Origin: Gorillibacterium massiliense
GTDB lineage: Bacteria; Bacillota; Bacilli; Paenibacillales; NBRC-103111
Assembly (NCBI RefSeq): GCF_000455485.1
Contig: NZ_CBQR020000146.1
Location: 82,533-146,532 of the forward strand
Direction: 5' to 3'
DNA length: 64,000 nt
Under the pieces are notes generated by a model. That model was not told where the DNA came from. It made no database searches and worked only from the letters and a program-made list of their open reading frames with translations. Of the stretch, positions 16,889 to 25,523 are shown piece by piece. Each line of letters opens with the position of its first letter. Position 1 is the first letter of the stretch. The position numbers were made by a program, and so were the translations under genes.

Positions 16889-17347
16889 ATGACCCGCAAC
16901 TTACAAGCTTATTTTCCTACGGAAAGCGATGCGGCCGACGCACGGGTAAGGCTTCAGGCTAACGGCGCCAGCGATATTGAAATGTCTGATTTAAATGAGG
17001 GCGTTCCTCGTGAGGTCCCTCTGATCGCGCCTTATTCGTTTGGCGCTATGAACGGCTCTGCCGCTTACGGGACAGGAATACCTGCAGCTCCTGCTTCGGT
17101 GTTAACGATGGGAGAGGGAGGCGCTGCTGGCCACGTCATCGAAGAAGATCAACTCGACCGGAATACTCCGAGAGATCGTCGGCCCATATTCGGAGTCGGC
17201 CCATATTCCCTTGATCTTTTCGATGGGGACCGGGACGGCTTGAACCATGTGCTCGCCGCCAAGGTGCCGGATGACCGCTACGAGGAGATCGTCGACTATA
17301 TCCGGGCCAATAAAGGATATGTGACTTATACGGATGAGGAAGATTAA
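16889..17347 (+). CDS. hypothetical soluble protein, possible general stress protein
   Basis: I do not recognise a named family. ATG 16889 is chosen because AAGGAG is 8 bases upstream; two earlier in-frame codons lie inside or next to that site. The 152 residues show an N-terminal region (QAYFPTESDAADARVRLQANGAS) that looks like the small alpha/beta domain of GSP17M/YflT-like stress proteins. A Gly/Ala/Pro-rich middle (about 48-85) and an acidic C-terminus with VPDDRYEEIVDYIRANKG follow. There is no signal peptide or membrane helix. The possible SigB promoter upstream fits a stress role, but function is not established. Confidence 0.7.
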   Translation: MTRNLQAYFPTESDAADARVRLQANGASDIEMSDLNEGVPREVPLIAPYSFGAMNGSAAYGTGIPAAPASVLTMGEGGAAGHVIEEDQLDRNTPRDRRPIFGVGPYSLDLFDGDRDGLNHVLAAKVPDDRYEEIVDYIRANKGYVTYTDEED

Positions 17348-17364
17348 ATGTCTCCATCAGAAAC

Positions 17365-17405
17365 AGACCCGCTTTCCTCTTAAGGGAAAAACGGGTCTGG
17401 TTTTC
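17365..17405 (+). terminator. terminator between converging genes
   Basis: AGACCCG...TTCC pairs with GGAA...CGGGTCT, followed by GGTTTTCTT. Confidence 0.75.
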
Positions 17406-17449
17406 TTAGGTTTTCTTTTTCGCCGTATTCTGCTGTTCATGAACCGGAA

Positions 17450-17668
17450 CTAACGAGCGCCGATGCGGTCGTCGTCGGACACCTTGCCGTAAAGCGCAAA
17501 GGCGTAAATCGCAGCCAGACCGACGATCACAAAAACAACCCGCGCAAATGCGCTGTTCATTCCCCCGGTCAATCCACCAATCAGATCCCACTCGAACAGA
17601 CCAACCAAAAGCCAGTTCAAGCCGCCGATGATAAGCAGTGTAAGAGCCAGTATATTCATGGCTTTCAT
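17450..17668 (-). CDS. DUF378 family small membrane protein
   Basis: A 72-residue protein with two hydrophobic helices. The DUF378 features are LLIIGGLNWLLVGLF in the first helix, DLIGGLTGG in the loop and VFVIVGLAAIYAFAL in the second. GGGAGGAGGGTG precedes the ATG on the minus strand. Members such as YuzA of Bacillus subtilis have no known biochemical role. It lies among other small envelope proteins. Confidence 0.85.
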   Translation of the reverse strand: MKAMNILALTLLIIGGLNWLLVGLFEWDLIGGLTGGMNSAFARVVFVIVGLAAIYAFALYGKVSDDDRIGAR

Positions 17669-17781
17669 TTTTCACCCTCCTCCCGTACATAAGGTGCGGT
17701 CCTAGGGCTAGTATGGGTTCGTTCCTTTCCTTTATGCAAACCCCTGCAAAAAGCCATTTGAAACAAAAGCCGAGGCACGGC

Positions 17782-18120
17782 TCAGCTGCGAATGGTAACT
17801 TGAGTTCCTATGGGCACGAGATTGGCCAGTTCCAGCACATCGTGATTGTGCATGCGAATGCATCCTTTTGAAACAAGCTTGCCTATGGAAGATTCATCAT
17901 TTGTTCCGTGAATTCCGTAGTGTGGCTTGGATAGTCCCATCCAGTAGTCTCCAAATGGGCCACCCGGGTATGGTTGTTTGTTGATAATATGGAATTCCCC
18001 TCGTGGGGTTTCCGTTGCGATACGGCCAATTCCGACGGGAAAGGTACGAATGACTCTGTCGCCCTGTAACAGATGAAGCTTTCGATCCGACAGGTCGATA
18101 ATGATGCGGTAGGGAGGCAT
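17782..18120 (-). CDS. minimal L,D-transpeptidase (YkuD domain)
   Basis: A 112-residue protein consisting almost only of a YkuD catalytic domain. The His and Cys active-site motifs are present: GIHGTN near residue 72 and [12 protein letters not shown] near 88 with the nucleophilic Cys. The start [17 protein letters not shown] is chosen because AAAGGGG precedes ATG 18120. Starting there leaves no signal peptide, membrane anchor or LysM domain, unlike YkuD of Bacillus subtilis. The frame is open upstream for 26 codons with a hydrophobic stretch but has no ribosome site. Action on peptidoglycan cross-links or on a spore or cytoplasmic substrate cannot be decided here. Confidence 0.88.
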   Translation of the reverse strand: MPPYRIIIDLSDRKLHLLQGDRVIRTFPVGIGRIATETPRGEFHIINKQPYPGGPFGDYWMGLSKPHYGIHGTNDESSIGKLVSKGCIRMHNHDVLELANLVPIGTQVTIRS

Positions 18121-18229
18121 TTGAAATCCCCTTTCAACGCAAAATAAAAGCCAAATTGATATTACTATATGTTCTGTGGACGACTGAAGTGTTATCATGA
18201 GGGGGGCTAAAAAAGAAAACGCTCTATTT

Positions 18230-18257
18230 TGATACTTTTTGGCTGGAGCTGCGTATG
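18230..18257 (+). promoter_or_regulatory. SigW-like promoter of nfeD-SPFH
   Basis: TGATAC-N16-CGTATG (18230-18235, 18252-18257) differs by one base in each element from the SigW consensus TGAAAC-N16-CGTATA. It lies about 45 bases before the nfeD gene. Confidence 0.55.
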
Positions 18258-18303
18258 TAATGGTGAAACACGTTGTAATATGGAATGAGGCGGTGATACG
18301 CGT

Positions 18304-18729
18304 ATGTGGGTCATATGGCTCATTATTGGGGTGACTCTGCTAATCGTGGAGATGTTCACTCTAACGTTTTATCTGCTTTGGCTTGGCATAGGTGCGTTGG
18401 TCGCGTTGGTGCTTGCGTTCATTCTTCCAGACGCCTACGCTTTGCAGATTGTTGCGGGCTGCATTGTCGCTATCGTCTTGACGATCTGGACGAAGCCGTT
18501 GACGCGGCGGCTCCGGCACAGCAGAGGGTTCCGCGACGTCATTGACGAATTAGTGGGCAAGGAAGGCGTCGTTGTAGAGTCCATTGGCGCGGAAGGAACC
18601 GGAATCGTTAAGGTTGGCAACGAATCCTGGAGCGCGCGCTCCGAAAGTCCGGTTGACCGAGGAGAGAAAGTCATTGTGCTCAGCAGAACCAGCACAACGT
18701 TGGAAGTCCAAAAATGGGGAGGAATTTAA
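18304..18729 (+). CDS. NfeD family membrane protein (short form)
   Basis: A 141-residue NfeD protein lacking the N-terminal ClpP-like protease domain of the long form. It has two or three membrane helices in residues 1-60 and a C-terminal OB-fold (about 78-140: [27 protein letters not shown]). NfeD proteins are partnered with SPFH proteins in membrane microdomains, and the downstream gene is such a protein whose start touches this stop. In Bacillus subtilis similar pairs belong to the SigW envelope-stress regulon, in line with the promoter seen upstream. Confidence 0.9.
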   Translation: MWVIWLIIGVTLLIVEMFTLTFYLLWLGIGALVALVLAFILPDAYALQIVAGCIVAIVLTIWTKPLTRRLRHSRGFRDVIDELVGKEGVVVESIGAEGTGIVKVGNESWSARSESPVDRGEKVIVLSRTSTTLEVQKWGGI

Positions 18730-19713
18730 TTGAACAACGCGCTTATTTTCAGTGTGGTTATCCTTGTTCTTGTTATCATTATCGTAGCATTAACGATCAA
18801 GATTGTCCCGCAGCAAAGAGTCGGCGTTGTGGAACGTCTCGGTAAATTCAACCGGCTCTTGACACCAGGTCTGAACATTCTGATCCCGCTCGTTGAACAG
18901 GTTCGCACTTATCATGATCTGCGGATTCAGCAGTCGAACGTTCCGCCACAAACCGTTATTACCAAGGATAACGTGCAAGTGCAGATCGATATGATCATCT
19001 TCTATCAAGTGGTTGGCCCCGAGCAAGCGACCTACGGCATTTCCGATTACGTTTACGGCGTACGGAATATTACAACCGCTACGATGCGGCAAATTATCGG
19101 CAAGCTGGAGCTGGATGAAACCCTCTCCGGCCGGGAAAAGATTTCGACGGAAATTCGCTTGGCGCTGGATGAAGCGACGGAAAAATGGGGCGTGCGCATC
19201 GAGCGGGTCGAAGTCATCGACATCAAACCGCCTTCAGACATTCAAGATGCGATGGATAAGCAAATGAAAGCTGAACGCAGTAAGCGGGCGATCATCCTCG
19301 AGGCAGAAGCCGCGAAGCAGGATATGATTCTCCGCTCCGAAGGGGATAAGCAAAGTAAAATTCTCCGGGCGGAAGGCGAGAGAGAAGCCCGCATCCGTCA
19401 AGCGGAAGGTTTCAAGGAAGCTCAGGAGTTGGAGGCTATCGGTCAAGCGAGGGCGATCCAATCCGTTGCGGAAGCCGAAAAGAGCCGGATTGAGCTGCTC
19501 AAATCTGCAGGTCTGGACGAAAACGTGTTAGCTTACAAATCCTTTGAATCGTTGATCGAGATGTCCAAAGGCACGGCTAACAAAGTCTTTATCCCTACAG
19601 GCGCAGTAAATGCTTTAGGCAGCTTAGGCGCCATCAGCGAAGTCTTCAAGGATAAGAAAGATGTTGTTGCCGACCCCTCCAAAGCCCGCAGCAAATTCAA
19701 TCCGGAGGCTTAA
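18730..19713 (+). CDS. SPFH/band 7 membrane scaffold protein (stomatin-like)
   Basis: A 327-residue protein with an N-terminal transmembrane helix (about 5-22), an SPFH domain (about 25-200, QQRVGVVERLGKFNRLLTPGLN start) and a long coiled coil rich in Ala, Glu, Lys and Arg (about 175-250, ILEAEAAKQDMILRSEGDKQ). It resembles QmcA and paraslipins rather than flotillins. TTG 18730 directly follows the nfeD stop and has GGGGAGG upstream. Probable role: oligomeric scaffold of membrane microdomains together with NfeD. No enzymatic motif is present. Confidence 0.9.
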   Translation: MNNALIFSVVILVLVIIIVALTIKIVPQQRVGVVERLGKFNRLLTPGLNILIPLVEQVRTYHDLRIQQSNVPPQTVITKDNVQVQIDMIIFYQVVGPEQATYGISDYVYGVRNITTATMRQIIGKLELDETLSGREKISTEIRLALDEATEKWGVRIERVEVIDIKPPSDIQDAMDKQMKAERSKRAIILEAEAAKQDMILRSEGDKQSKILRAEGEREARIRQAEGFKEAQELEAIGQARAIQSVAEAEKSRIELLKSAGLDENVLAYKSFESLIEMSKGTANKVFIPTGAVNALGSLGAISEVFKDKKDVVADPSKARSKFNPEA

Positions 19714-19729
19714 CCTCCTCCCAACTAAT

Positions 19730-19769
19730 AAAAACGGTCCAATCCCGATTCGGGATGGACCGTTTTTTT
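19730..19769 (+). terminator. terminator of nfeD-SPFH
   Basis: AAAAACGGTCC-AATCCCGATTCGGGATGGACCGTTTTTTT. Its outer stem (ACGGTCC/GGACCGT) is repeated in the terminator at 21429-21472. Confidence 0.92.
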
Positions 19770-19817
19770 GCATAGCGTGCACGGAGGCACGCATCTTCTA
19801 ACCAGTGAAAAAAGCAC

Positions 19818-19868
19818 TTGATTATCTAACAGTTGTTAGATATATTGTACTTATCTAACGATCGTTAG
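19818..19868 (+). promoter_or_regulatory. tetR promoter with two palindromic operators
   Basis: TTGATT (19818-19823), a 17-base spacer and TATATT (19841-19846) form a promoter. A 20-bp operator TATCTAACAGTTGTTAGATA (19823-19842, arms perfect) fills the spacer. A second, CTAACGATCGTTAG (19855-19868), is a perfect 14-bp palindrome with the same CTAAC/GTTAG half-sites. This is the usual layout for TetR self-repression. Confidence 0.85.
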
Positions 19869-19887
19869 GCTAGCGTAGGAGGTAATT

Positions 19888-20517
19888 ATGAACGGTATTG
19901 AACAGAGTACAAAGGAAAAAATTCTTGTCGCGGCGCTGGATATGTTTTCTGTGGATGGATATACGGCTGTTTCTATCAGAGATATCGGTAAAGCAGTTGG
20001 TATAAAGGAAAGCTCCATCTATTATCACTTCAGGAACAAGGAAGATATTTTCCAAACCCTATTGGATCAGGCGGAACAATTGGCGCAGATAAGGAAGGAT
20101 AGCTTTAACAATGAGTTATATGTCGTTTCAAAGATTGTCTGTGAAAAATTTATTAATGCTGGAATTGCATATATAGAAGGCTACTTGCTAGAAGCAAAGA
20201 TTCATAAATTGATTCGTATGCTTTTAATTGAAAAGCAAAGAAACGAGAATGCCGCAATCATTTATCATAAGCTTCTCTTTGTCGCCCCACTTGAACATCA
20301 TAAAAATGTCTTCACCTTTATGATCGATAAAGGGTATATCCATGAAGACCATCCTGATTTTTTGGCGGCAGAATATCAATCCATCATTTTATATGTGTTT
20401 CAAAAGTACTTTTCCGGCCCGGGTGCTGTCGCAGATGATGCAAAATCAGCGGCTAAGAAAGAACTGACTCTTATGTTAAAGCGATTTTTCACCCATTATT
20501 TTTGCATGGAGGCATAG
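19888..20517 (+). CDS. TetR/AcrR family transcriptional regulator
   Basis: A 209-residue repressor. The N-terminal helix-turn-helix (about residues 10-55) reads TKEKILVAALDMFSVDGYTAVSIRDIGKAVG followed by SSIYYHFRNKEDIF, the TetR signature. The C-terminal ligand domain has no recognisable family. AGGAGG precedes the ATG. It overlaps the alpha/beta hydrolase gene and lies just after two palindromic operators, so it most likely represses itself and the hydrolase until an effector binds. The gene is more AT-rich than its neighbours. Confidence 0.93.
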   Translation: MNGIEQSTKEKILVAALDMFSVDGYTAVSIRDIGKAVGIKESSIYYHFRNKEDIFQTLLDQAEQLAQIRKDSFNNELYVVSKIVCEKFINAGIAYIEGYLLEAKIHKLIRMLLIEKQRNENAAIIYHKLLFVAPLEHHKNVFTFMIDKGYIHEDHPDFLAAEYQSIILYVFQKYFSGPGAVADDAKSAAKKELTLMLKRFFTHYFCMEA

Positions 20518-21413
20518 TGATCTTGAAAATATATAGAACTCAAAAGGCCAAAAAAAATATCTTGTCGACCTATGATCGTTTACTTGATGAATGGGGTGTC
20601 GATATAACCCAGATCGATATCATGACGCGTTACGGCAGCACACATGTTAATGTGTTTGGCGAAAGCGATGCACCTCCCATCCTGCTTTTTCACGGTGTCG
20701 GTGATGACTCTGCATTGATGTGGATATGCAATGCCGCTGCGCTTGCTCCGCACTTCCGGCTTTATGCAGTGGATACTCTTGGAGGACCCGGGAAAAGCGT
20801 AGTCGATAACAGCTATAACAAAGAATTTGATGATGCTGTCTGGATAGATGATATACTGGACGGCTTAAGACTCAAGGATGTGAATATTGCCGGTGTTTCA
20901 CACGGAGGATATCTGGCACAGTACTACGCCCTTGTCCGGCCGGAACGCGTTAATAAGGTGGTCTGTATGGCGTCAAGTGTGCCTGCGGGGGTAACCGGGA
21001 GTCCAATGAAAACTATGATCAAGATATTTTTTCCGGAAGCCTTATTTCCAACAAAACAGAACATAAAGAAACTGCTGATGAAGCTTACCGGAAAAAACAG
21101 CGCCGTCTTCACAGAGAACCCGCTGATCCTTGAGCATTTTAGCTATTTATTGCGCGGTTACAATAACATGGCGATGCGGTACCACAAGGTTATCGGTTTT
21201 TCGGATGAGCAAATCGAAAGCATACGAAGCAAAGTCCTTTATTTAGTGGGGGAGGTAGATCCTTTTTCCGTTATGGGTGGGAAAGCGGCATTGGAGAAAT
21301 ATGAAATGAATGCCCGCTTCTTTGCAGAAGTGGGACATGGTATCAACCACGAAATGGCAGATGAAATAAACCTTATACTTATTGAGTACTTTAGTGAGAA
21401 AATACATACTTGA
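20517..21413 (+). CDS. alpha/beta hydrolase
   Basis: A cytoplasmic alpha/beta-hydrolase-fold enzyme of about 298 residues. The sequence shows an oxyanion-side HGVGDDS, a nucleophile elbow GVSHGGYLAQ (Ser near residue 133), a late Asp in GEVDPFS near 248 and the catalytic His in GHGINHE near 277. The start is uncertain: GGAGG at 20508 could serve GTG 20517 (overlapping the tetR stop) or TTG 20523. Such a TetR-hydrolase pair usually handles a small ester or lactone, or detoxifies a xenobiotic; the substrate is unknown. AT-rich like tetR. Confidence 0.85.
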   Translation: MILKIYRTQKAKKNILSTYDRLLDEWGVDITQIDIMTRYGSTHVNVFGESDAPPILLFHGVGDDSALMWICNAAALAPHFRLYAVDTLGGPGKSVVDNSYNKEFDDAVWIDDILDGLRLKDVNIAGVSHGGYLAQYYALVRPERVNKVVCMASSVPAGVTGSPMKTMIKIFFPEALFPTKQNIKKLLMKLTGKNSAVFTENPLILEHFSYLLRGYNNMAMRYHKVIGFSDEQIESIRSKVLYLVGEVDPFSVMGGKAALEKYEMNARFFAEVGHGINHEMADEINLILIEYFSEKIHT

Positions 21414-21428
21414 ATATCCGTGTCGTCT

Positions 21429-21472
21429 CAAAAAAACGGTCCAACCCCTCACAGGATTGGACCGTTTTTTAT
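21429..21472. terminator. bidirectional terminator between hydrolase and udk
   Basis: AAAAAACGGTCC...GGACCGTTTTTT: runs of A and T flank an 8-bp stem, so it can serve both converging genes. It overlaps the udk stop codon. Confidence 0.9.
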
Positions 21473-22083
21473 AATTCCGATAGATATCGTTCAATGCGCG
21501 CCGTGATCAGCGAGATGCCGATTTCGTTCTCGCCGCCTTCGGGAATGATGATGTCGGCGTATTTTTTCGATGGTTCGATGAATGCTTCGTGCATCGGTTT
21601 GACGGAGTGAATATATTGGGCGTGAATGGACTCGAGAGACCGCCCTCGTTCGTTGATGTCGCGCAGAATGCGGCGAAGCAGGCGAACATCCGGTTCGGTG
21701 TCGACGAATATTTTGATATCCAGCACTTCGCGCAGCTCCGGATCGGACAACACGTGAATACCTTCCAATACCACGACAGGGCGGAACGGGACGCTGACCG
21801 TTTCCTGCGTGCGGGTGTGGGTGGTGAAGTCATAGACGGGAATGTGAATATCCGAACCGCTTCTGAGCTCACAGATACGCTCCAGCAGCAGGCTGTTGTC
21901 GAAGGAGTCGGGATGGTCGTAGTTGGTATGTTTGCGCTGTTCAAAGGTCAGATGCGATCCGTCCGCATAAAAGTTATCCTGAGAAATAAAAGCGACATTG
22001 TCTGTGCCGAGCTGTTGAATGATGGAGCGGGCGACAGTCGTTTTGCCGGATCCGGTTCCCCCGGCAATTCCGATAATAAGCAC
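21469..22083 (-). CDS. udk: uridine kinase
   Basis: A 204-residue pyrimidine salvage kinase that phosphorylates uridine and cytidine with ATP or GTP. The P-loop GIAGGTGSGKTT is at residues 5-16, followed by ISQDNFYAD near 35 and NYDHPDSFD near 55, all typical of Udk. It begins with GTG 22083 and has GGGAGG 7 bases upstream. Monocistronic, ending in the shared terminator. Confidence 0.95.
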   Translation of the reverse strand: MLIIGIAGGTGSGKTTVARSIIQQLGTDNVAFISQDNFYADGSHLTFEQRKHTNYDHPDSFDNSLLLERICELRSGSDIHIPVYDFTTHTRTQETVSVPFRPVVVLEGIHVLSDPELREVLDIKIFVDTEPDVRLLRRILRDINERGRSLESIHAQYIHSVKPMHEAFIEPSKKYADIIIPEGGENEIGISLITARIERYLSEL

Positions 22084-22228
22084 GTGAATCCTCCCAAAAG
22101 AAGTGCATGCAGGATGTTATCCCGTAGTCATCTTCCTAATTTATGTCCAAGCATGCCTAAAATTTTAACATAGGAGGGGAAACAGACACAATAACCGATC
22201 CCACTGATACATAAAACTGGCAAAATAA

Positions 22229-22255
22229 AAAGCCCGGACATCATGACCGGGCTTA
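22229..22255 (-). terminator. terminator of the small gene at 22.3 kb
   Basis: AAGCCCGG and CCGGGCTT form an 8-bp stem; the minus-strand 3' side is TTTTTATTTT. Confidence 0.85.
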
Positions 22256-22318
22256 AGCTTCTCGATGCGAGGGGTGTTTGTTGACTTCCTTAATCTGTAA
22301 GCGGATAAGAAGCGATGG

Positions 22319-22501
22319 TTAAATGGGCACATCCATCTTGCTCATTTCAAGCTTCACCAGGTGGGTCAGTTCGTCCTCGTACCCTTTCGTAATTCTGTAC
22401 TTGTGGACGAATTCGTTGACAAACCGGCGTGGATCCTTCGGTTGATAGATGCGGGCCAGCTCCAGCAGGCTTTGCTTGACTTCATCGGTTTTCTTACCCA
22501 T
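22319..22501 (-). CDS. small conserved-looking hypothetical protein
   Basis: A 60-residue protein with GGGAGG before its ATG and its own terminator. It is charged and helical (ELARIYQPKDPRRFVNEFVHKYR, then YEDELTHLVKLEMSKM), with no membrane segment, signal or Cys. I do not recognise the family. The clean ribosome site and terminator make it a likely real gene; monocistronic. Confidence 0.65.
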   Translation of the reverse strand: MGKKTDEVKQSLLELARIYQPKDPRRFVNEFVHKYRITKGYEDELTHLVKLEMSKMDVPI

Positions 22502-22672
22502 CGACAGATACCTCCCATGAACACGCGTATTGACCTTATTCTGTCAGCTCAACAAATGCGCACTTCCAAAAGATTGTGTCATTAGTAACAAATTAAACCG
22601 AAATCGCTTCAATCAAACTATAGGTTCATTTTAACACATAGCGGCGGGCAGATGTCCAATTCATTTTATTTA

Positions 22673-22712
22673 TGAAAAGAAAACAGAGGATCCGTCATGG
22701 TGTCCTCTGTTT
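22673..22712 (-). terminator. terminator of metNIQ
   Basis: AAACAGAGGA and TCCTCTGTTT form a 10-bp stem; TTCTTTTC follows on the minus strand. Confidence 0.88.
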
Positions 22713-22722
22713 GAGATCGTGC

Positions 22723-23592
22723 TTAGAATGCGGGTACGAGCGCGCCTTCGTATTGGGTTTCGATGAACTTGCGGGTATCTTCGGAGTTCAGAGCCTTCGC
22801 CAGTTTTTGGATGGCATCGGAATCCTTGTTGTCTTCGCGGGCTACGAGAATATTGACGTATGGCGAATCCTTGTCTTCGATGAACAGCGCGTCCTTCGTC
22901 GGCTTAAGGCCGGCATCGAGGGCGAAGTTCGTGTTGACAACGGAAATAGCGACTTCATCCAGGGTACGGGGCAGCATGGCGGCTTCCAACTCGGTGATGG
23001 CCAGCTTTTTCGGGTTGTCGACGATGTCTTTTACCGTAGCGTTGATTCCTACGCCGTCCTTCAGCTTCAGCAGTCCGGCCTTTTCCAGCAGCAGCAGAGC
23101 GCGTCCGCCGTTGGTGGCATCGTTAGGAATGGTGACTTTGGCTTTGTCCTTCAGTTCGTCCAGGCTTTTGATTTTTTTGGAGTAAATGCCCATCGGCTCC
23201 ACGTGAACGCCGACCACTTTCACTAGGTTCATGTTGTGCTCTTTATTGAACTCGTCCAAGTAAGGAACGTGTTGGAAGTAGTTGGCGTCGAGCTGTTTGT
23301 CGTTCAATTGGACGTTGGGTTGCACGTAGTCGGTGAATTCCTTGATATCGAGGATGACACCTTCTTTTTCCAAAGCGGGCTTCAGGTGCTCTAAAATTTC
23401 CGCATGGGGCGTGGTGGCGCCTACGGTGATTTTAACAGGTTCGGCGCTAGGTGCAGTCGTAGGAGCAGCCGATGTGCTGGATTCCGGCGTCGTCGACGCT
23501 TCGGACCCGGACTTGTTATCCGATTTGCTGCCGCAAGCGGCTAAGCTGAATGCCAAGACGACGGTGAACAGTAGGGTGATCCATTTTTTCAT
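22723..23592 (-). CDS. metQ: methionine-binding lipoprotein MetQ
   Basis: The substrate-binding lipoprotein (289 residues, NLPA family) of the MetNIQ importer. The signal peptide ends in a lipobox LAAC (Cys20), followed by a Ser/Thr-rich linker (about 22-50) and the NLPA domain (ITVGATTPHAEILEHLKPALEKEG near 55). Last gene of metN-metI-metQ, 88 bases after metI and with its own GGGAGG site. It is controlled by the SAM riboswitch upstream of metN, so expression should rise when methionine is scarce. Confidence 0.93.
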   Translation of the reverse strand: MKKWITLLFTVVLAFSLAACGSKSDNKSGSEASTTPESSTSAAPTTAPSAEPVKITVGATTPHAEILEHLKPALEKEGVILDIKEFTDYVQPNVQLNDKQLDANYFQHVPYLDEFNKEHNMNLVKVVGVHVEPMGIYSKKIKSLDELKDKAKVTIPNDATNGGRALLLLEKAGLLKLKDGVGINATVKDIVDNPKKLAITELEAAMLPRTLDEVAISVVNTNFALDAGLKPTKDALFIEDKDSPYVNILVAREDNKDSDAIQKLAKALNSEDTRKFIETQYEGALVPAF

Positions 23593-23680
23593 GTTTCTCT
23601 AGCCTCCCAAGATAAATGATTCTATATATTTTTTGCTTTGAAACCGTGATGGGGTGAAACAGACAGACAGGTGGTTCCCG

Positions 23681-24358
23681 CTACTTCCGGCTAAAATAAA
23701 TGACCAATCGGTCGCCGATGATTTGCAGCACCTGCACGATGATGATCAGAATGACCACCGTGACGATCATGACGTCGAATTGAAACCGGTTATAGCCGTA
23801 GCGGATTGCCAAATCCCCGAGACCGCCGCCGCCGATGACGCCGGACATGGCCGAGTAGGAGACCAGATTGACGATGGTGATCGTGATGCCGGCGATGAGG
23901 CCGGGGCGGGATTCCGCCAAAAGCACGCGTCTGACAATCTGCCATTTTCCGGCACCCATGGCTTGAGCCGCTTCAATGACGCCGCGGTCCACCTCTCGCA
24001 AGGAGGTTTCCACCAGCCTGGCGAAGAAGGGGGCGGCTGCGAAGACTAAGGGCGGGATGGTTCCTTTTACACCGATGGTCGTTCCGACGATGTCCTTGGT
24101 TAACGGCATGACCAGAATCATCAAAATGATGAAAGGCACAGAGCGGAGAATGTTCACGACAATGGAAAGGACGCTATAAACGGCAGTGTTTTGCAGCAAA
24201 TGTCCCCGGGCGGTGAGAAAAAGGAGAATCCCCACTGGGAGGCCGACTAACACCGCGAACAGAGCGGACATGCCTACCATCTCCAGCGTGTGCAGCGTCT
24301 CTCTCCAGATGCTCGACCAGTCGATATTAGAGAAGTCCATGCTATTTTTTAAAATCAC
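23681..24358 (-). CDS. metI: methionine ABC transporter permease MetI
   Basis: A 225-residue permease with five or six membrane helices and the BPD-type cytoplasmic loop (EAAQAMGAGKWQIVRRVLLAESRPGLIAG near 145), which docks MetN. GTG 24358 overlaps the metN stop in the form GTGA, so the two are translationally coupled; ATG 24340 in frame is an alternative start. Confidence 0.92.
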   Translation of the reverse strand: MILKNSMDFSNIDWSSIWRETLHTLEMVGMSALFAVLVGLPVGILLFLTARGHLLQNTAVYSVLSIVVNILRSVPFIILMILVMPLTKDIVGTTIGVKGTIPPLVFAAAPFFARLVETSLREVDRGVIEAAQAMGAGKWQIVRRVLLAESRPGLIAGITITIVNLVSYSAMSGVIGGGGLGDLAIRYGYNRFQFDVMIVTVVILIIIVQVLQIIGDRLVIYFSRK

Positions 24359-25377
24359 AGGAATTCCACCTCCACGCCACTTTCCCGCAAATAGCTGACG
24401 GCCTTGGCGATTTGCGGCTCCTCGCCTTCCAGTTCGACGACCATTTGCCCGTAGGGAATGTCTTTCAGCCGGGAAATGGTGCCCTGCAGAATGGCGAAGG
24501 ACGTGTCTGTATCCCGCATCGCCCGGTAAAGCACCGGCTCATAGGTCATCTCACCGATGAAGGTCATGCGGACGATGGTGCGGCGGCCAGCCGCTTTTTC
24601 CTTGGAAACCGCGGCTAACAGTTCGGCGGAGTTTTCCACCTGTTCGATGAATTCCCGAGTTGTGGGATGCTTGGGTTTCAGGAAAACATGGGCAACTTTC
24701 CCGGATTCCACGATTTCTCCATCCTGGATAACGGCCAGACGGTCGCAAATGGAGCGGATGACGTGCATTTCGTGAGTAATCAGCACGATCGTCAGGCCCA
24801 GCTTGCGGTTGATGTCCAGAAGCAGGGTGAGGATGGAATTTGTGGTTTGCGGATCAAGAGCCGATGTTGCTTCGTCGCATAACAGGACGTGCGGATCGTT
24901 GGCCAAAGCTCGGGCGATGCCGACCCGCTGTTTTTGCCCGCCGGATAGCTGGGCCGGGTATTTATGCTCATGGCCTTCCAATCCCACCAAGGCGACGAGT
25001 TCTTTCACCCGGCGTTTGATTTCCGCTGAAGGCATCTTGGCCAATGTAAGGGGAAAGGCGATGTTATCGGCAACAGTCGCTGAGCTGAGCAGGTTGAAAT
25101 GCTGAAAAATCATGCCAATTTTCCGCCGCTGTTCCTGCAGCTTGCGGCTATCCAGCTTGGTGATCTCGACACCGTCGATGAACACCTCGCCGCTGGTCGG
25201 CCGCTCAAGCAGGTTGATGCAGCGGATCAAGGTGCTTTTTCCAGCCCCGGAATGGCCAATCACCCCGAAAATTTCGCCCCGCTCGATCGCCAAATCGATG
25301 CCCTTCAAGGCAGGGACGAGGGTGGAGCCCACTTTGTAGCTTTTGTGAATTTGATGCAATCGGATCAATGCATTCAC
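24355..25377 (-). CDS. metN: methionine ABC transporter ATP-binding protein MetN
   Basis: A 340-residue ATPase: Walker A GHSGAGKST near residue 38, signature LSGGQKQRVGIARAL near 140, Walker B VLLCDEATSALDP near 162 and H-loop ITHEMHV near 200. A C-terminal NIL domain (about 262-340, RMTFIGEMTYEPVL start) is the methionine-sensing regulatory domain of MetN. The start is GTG 25377 with a weak AGGTAGAG site. First gene of the operon behind a SAM-I riboswitch. Confidence 0.94.
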   Translation of the reverse strand: MNALIRLHQIHKSYKVGSTLVPALKGIDLAIERGEIFGVIGHSGAGKSTLIRCINLLERPTSGEVFIDGVEITKLDSRKLQEQRRKIGMIFQHFNLLSSATVADNIAFPLTLAKMPSAEIKRRVKELVALVGLEGHEHKYPAQLSGGQKQRVGIARALANDPHVLLCDEATSALDPQTTNSILTLLLDINRKLGLTIVLITHEMHVIRSICDRLAVIQDGEIVESGKVAHVFLKPKHPTTREFIEQVENSAELLAAVSKEKAAGRRTIVRMTFIGEMTYEPVLYRAMRDTDTSFAILQGTISRLKDIPYGQMVVELEGEEPQIAKAVSYLRESGVEVEFL

Positions 25378-25523
25378 CTCTACCTATAATGAAGGCGGTT
25401 TAAACTACTACTTATCCAACAGAGATTCTTGGATTTATATTCGCTAGGTAACATGAAATAAAGGTTATTCAACCTTTATCCTTTTTCTCTCGGCGAGGAA
25501 TTATCCGCCAGTTATCCGGGAAT

